A stretch of DNA of 51,162 nucleotides from an uncultured Arthrobacter sp. GTDB lineage: Bacteria > Actinomycetota > Actinomycetes > Actinomycetales > Micrococcaceae. Under the pieces are notes generated by a model. The model did not search any database. It was given only the letters and a program-made list of their open reading frames with translations, and was not told where the DNA came from. The DNA is taken from assembly GCF_947495145.1 (NCBI RefSeq), contig NZ_CANLXP010000023.1, positions 1 through 51,162 of the forward strand, given 5' to 3'. Positions 49,453-51,162 of this stretch are shown piece after piece. How positions within the stretch are numbered: position 1 is the stretch's first letter; the number at the start of each line of letters is the position of its first letter. A program made the position numbers and the translations under genes.

Positions 49453-49814
49453 CGGTTCGGGCTGGGCTCGTTGTAGCCCTGCCGGCTGATTGCGTTCTGT
49501 GCTTTCGCCAGCTCGTCGCTGAGCTGTGCAGCGAGTTCAGCGGCGCGGGTGAGGTGGTCGGTTGCGGCGGCAATGGATTGCACGGGATCGCGTCCGTCGT
49601 CTTCGTGCACGTTGTGTGTGTCCAGGGATCGGCCGAGTCCGCTGGCGAGCTGCCCCAGGGCTTGGGAGAGTCCCAGAGCTTTGAGGTTCCCCAACACGCT
49701 GTACACGAGGGGCGCCGGGAGGGAGGCAGCGTTGATGGTCAGGTGGTTGATCGCCCGGATCGCTTCATAAGCGTCGTCGGCGTGTTGTACTACTTCGGGT
49801 GTTTCATCAGACAT
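49443..49814 (-). CDS. Conserved plasmid backbone protein, helical, unknown
   Basis: 123 aa from ATG 49814, chosen for GTAGGAG five bases upstream. It is mostly helical: HADDAYEAIRAINHLTINAA, then APLVYSVLGNLKALGLSQAL and ATDHLTRAAELAAQLSDELA. Similar helical proteins occur in transfer regions of actinobacterial plasmids; their function is not known to me. It lies between ssb and the ParB-like gene, all leftward, and its stop falls in the GAGTAA repeat. Confidence 0.7.
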   Translation of the reverse strand: MSDETPEVVQHADDAYEAIRAINHLTINAASLPAPLVYSVLGNLKALGLSQALGQLASGLGRSLDTHNVHEDDGRDPVQSIAAATDHLTRAAELAAQLSDELAKAQNAISRQGYNEPSPNRSE

Positions 49815-49878
49815 TGCGGCTCCTACAGGGTGTGCGGGTCGGTGGCCAGCGTAGTGCCGGCCACCGACATAGAGGGGC

Positions 49879-50382
49879 TTAGAACGGGGGTTCGCTGGTT
49901 TCTGGGCCGTTACCCCAGCCGCTGTTGCCGCCGGCGTTGGCGGGTGCTCCCCACGGGTCAGACTGGCCACCCTGGTTCGATGCCTGGCCTCCCCCACCCT
50001 GACCGTTGCCGCTGGTGCGCTGTGCGCGGCTGACCTTCGCGGAGGCGTAGCGCAAGCTTGGGCCCACCTCGTCACACTCGAGCTCCATCACGGTGCGCTT
50101 TTCGCCTTCCTTGGTGTCATAGGAGCGGGACCTCAGTCGACCCTGGGCGATGACACGGGTTCCCTTGGTGAGGGTTTCCGCGACGTTCTCAGCCGATTCA
50201 CGCCACACCGAGCAGCGCAGGAACAGGGTTTCCCCGTCCTTCCATTCATTGGACTGCCGATCGAACGTGCGCGGCGTGGAGGCGATGGTGAAGTTCGCTA
50301 CCGCGGCTCCACTCGGGGTGAAGCGCAGCTCGGGGTCTGCGGTGAGGTTTCCAATGACGGTGATGATGGTTTCGCCTGACAT
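49879..50382 (-). CDS. ssb: Single-stranded DNA-binding protein
   Basis: 167 aa from ATG 50382; TTG 50391, nearer to AGAGG, is an alternative. The OB-fold is complete: [53 protein letters not shown] and [21 protein letters not shown] Gly/Gln/Asn-rich linker follows and the acidic tip ends in a phenylalanine (SEPPF), which recruits partner proteins. A plasmid-coded SSB supports replication or conjugative transfer. A GAGTAAATGAGT repeat lies 50 bp upstream. Confidence 0.94.
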   Translation of the reverse strand: MSGETIITVIGNLTADPELRFTPSGAAVANFTIASTPRTFDRQSNEWKDGETLFLRCSVWRESAENVAETLTKGTRVIAQGRLRSRSYDTKEGEKRTVMELECDEVGPSLRYASAKVSRAQRTSGNGQGGGGQASNQGGQSDPWGAPANAGGNSGWGNGPETSEPPF

Positions 50383-50430
50383 GATGATCAACTTGCCTCT
50401 CGTGGTGGTTGTGGTGTTGTCGTTGCTGCC

Positions 50431-50453
50431 GTGAGTATTTGAGTAAATGAGTG
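50431..50453. promoter_or_regulatory. GAGTAAATGAGT repeat between nrdH-like and ssb genes
   Basis: GTGAGTATTTGAGTAAATGAGTG lies in the 99-bp gap between the two leftward genes, in the likely ssb promoter or leader. It has the same core as the repeats at the two RHH genes. Confidence 0.55.
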
Positions 50454-50481
50454 TTTGCGTGAGTCAGTTCTTGGGTACGTT

Positions 50482-50739
50482 CTATTCACTGGCATCCAGG
50501 GCGATGACCTGCTTGATCTTGGTGGGGTTCAGTCCTGACCAGTGGTCTTCACTGCCGCCCTTTTCGTATAGAACGACCGGCGCCTGGGAGTAGCCGAGGT
50601 CTTCGGTGATGTACTCCAGTGCCTGCGGGTTGGTGGTGATATCAACGGCGGTGAACGTTACGCCGGCTTCGGTGAACAGCTGCTTCGTCTTGTCGCATCC
50701 AAAGCACCCGGTGGGCTTGATGTAGATGGTGAGAGTCAT
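50482..50739 (-). CDS. NrdH/glutaredoxin-like redoxin
   Basis: 85 aa from ATG 50739, with AAGGAC upstream. The CxxC active site is in KPTGCFGCDKTKQLF. The cis-proline strand is YSQAPVVLYEKG, and the W-containing end (EDHWSGLNPTKI) fits NrdH-type redoxins, which are reduced by thioredoxin reductase and feed ribonucleotide reductase. Plasmid copies are common in actinobacterial transfer regions next to ssb. Confidence 0.87.
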   Translation of the reverse strand: MTLTIYIKPTGCFGCDKTKQLFTEAGVTFTAVDITTNPQALEYITEDLGYSQAPVVLYEKGGSEDHWSGLNPTKIKQVIALDASE

Positions 50740-51162
50740 AGCATTCAGTCCTTGGTTACGTGGTGGTTTTAGTAAGAGTCAACTGCTGTACTGCTACCTC
50801 AACTCTAGTATTTTTTCATCTGAAAAAGGAGAGGTTTTGAGGCTTATTCACGGGGATTTTGCTGTGTTTTCTCTTAGTCGGTTGGTGGTCCTTATCCCTC
50901 CCCCGTTGTTTTTTGCCTGCTGGCAAGCTTGCTTGCTTGGCCCCGACGGAGCAGCGTCAACCCGCAGGGCACATGGGGTGACAAACTTTCCTGGCGGAAT
51001 AAGCGACGTAGGAGCGCGTCGGGAAAGTTTGTCGGCCTTGGGGCCCGACGTAGGAGGGCTTGACGGTGTGGAGCGGGGCCGCATAATCCGTAGGAATCTC
51101 AATGATGTTGTCAACGGACTATTTGGCCTGCTGGCAGGGTGTCCCGACCAGTTGTAGCCGGG
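50740..51162. other. Non-coding right end with long dyad and direct repeats
   Basis: No supported gene. A 12-bp perfect inverted repeat (GACAAACTTTCC at 50980-50991, complement at 51022-51033) encloses a smaller CGACG/CGTCG dyad (51004-51021). CGACGTAGGAG is repeated directly at 51004 and 51046. The layout would suit a transfer origin or another protein-binding locus. The leftward redoxin promoter should also lie in 50750-50850. Confidence 0.5.

Noticed and set aside
4214-51033. GGAAAGTTTGT shared between 4214 and the right-end dyad
   Set aside because: An 11-base match is expected many times by chance in 51 kb; at 4214 it is inside coding sequence.
50848-51114. Leftward frame of 88 codons at the right end
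   Set aside because: It runs through the dyad-rich non-coding block and has shadow-like composition.
1-51162. CRISPR arrays, tRNA and rRNA genes
   Set aside because: No regularly spaced identical repeats with unique spacers and no tRNA- or rRNA-like sequence were seen on reading both strands.

Overview
The window looks like accessory, plasmid-type DNA from a high-GC actinobacterium, most likely Arthrobacter or a close relative in the Micrococcaceae. The reasons are the CsoR, CmtR and NrdH-type proteins, a 59-aa BldC/excisionase-like HTH protein, small ribbon-helix-helix partition proteins, an extra single-stranded-DNA-binding protein, frequent GTG/TTG starts, several likely leaderless genes, and c-di-AMP (ydaO-type) riboswitches in front of NlpC/P60 genes. 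No rRNA, tRNA, CRISPR array or recognisable replication initiator was seen. Whether the molecule is circular cannot be decided from the text. However, one repeat family (GAGTAAATGAGT) is clustered at both ends and nowhere else.

Region 1 (1-5.5 kb) is plasmid backbone read leftward: a serine recombinase, a DNA-methylase/SNF2-helicase gene whose C-terminal half is missing, a nested small gene in another frame, and a ribbon-helix-helix protein followed by a degenerate 175-bp duplication of its 3' end. Region 2 (5.5-18.6 kb) is a mosaic. It holds a tandem pair of secreted proteins (the first broken by a frameshift), a LuxR-type regulator with a glycine at the phospho-acceptor position, a cmtR-cadD cadmium cassette beside a second serine recombinase, VOC and GNAT proteins, a RloC/PrrC-like AAA ATPase (probable phage defence), and several small unknown genes.

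Region 3 (18.6-45.1 kb) is a large copper island. On the left, copZ, a secreted copper protein, copA, a YHS protein and csoR run leftward from a divergent promoter that carries two CsoR-type palindromes; an FAD reductase runs the other way. In the middle are a TetR unit, two NlpC/P60 wall hydrolases each led by a ydaO riboswitch, an M23 peptidase, a Csp-type copper-storage protein and two DUF305 proteins. A further CsoR-type box with a well-formed promoter precedes an HMA chaperone, a CPH-type copB, a DUF6153 protein, a DUF305 lipoprotein, a BNR lipoprotein, a TlpA/CcdA pair, Lgt and small membrane proteins. A CopD-CtaG fusion closes the island. Together these cover cytoplasmic sensing, export, storage, extracytoplasmic binding, thiol redox, lipoprotein maturation and wall remodelling.

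Region 4 (45.4-51.2 kb) has a MerR-controlled divergent unit (thioredoxin-like protein and flavin disulfide reductase), a zinc-ribbon micro-protein, an excisionase-like protein, and a leftward backbone block: NrdH-like redoxin, SSB, a conserved plasmid protein and a ParB-like RHH protein.

The most interesting signals are the stacking of a CsoR-like box on a c-di-AMP riboswitch leader at 27.0-27.3 kb, the end-clustered RHH repeat family, the nested helicase/small-gene pair, and the frameshifted tandem secreted proteins.
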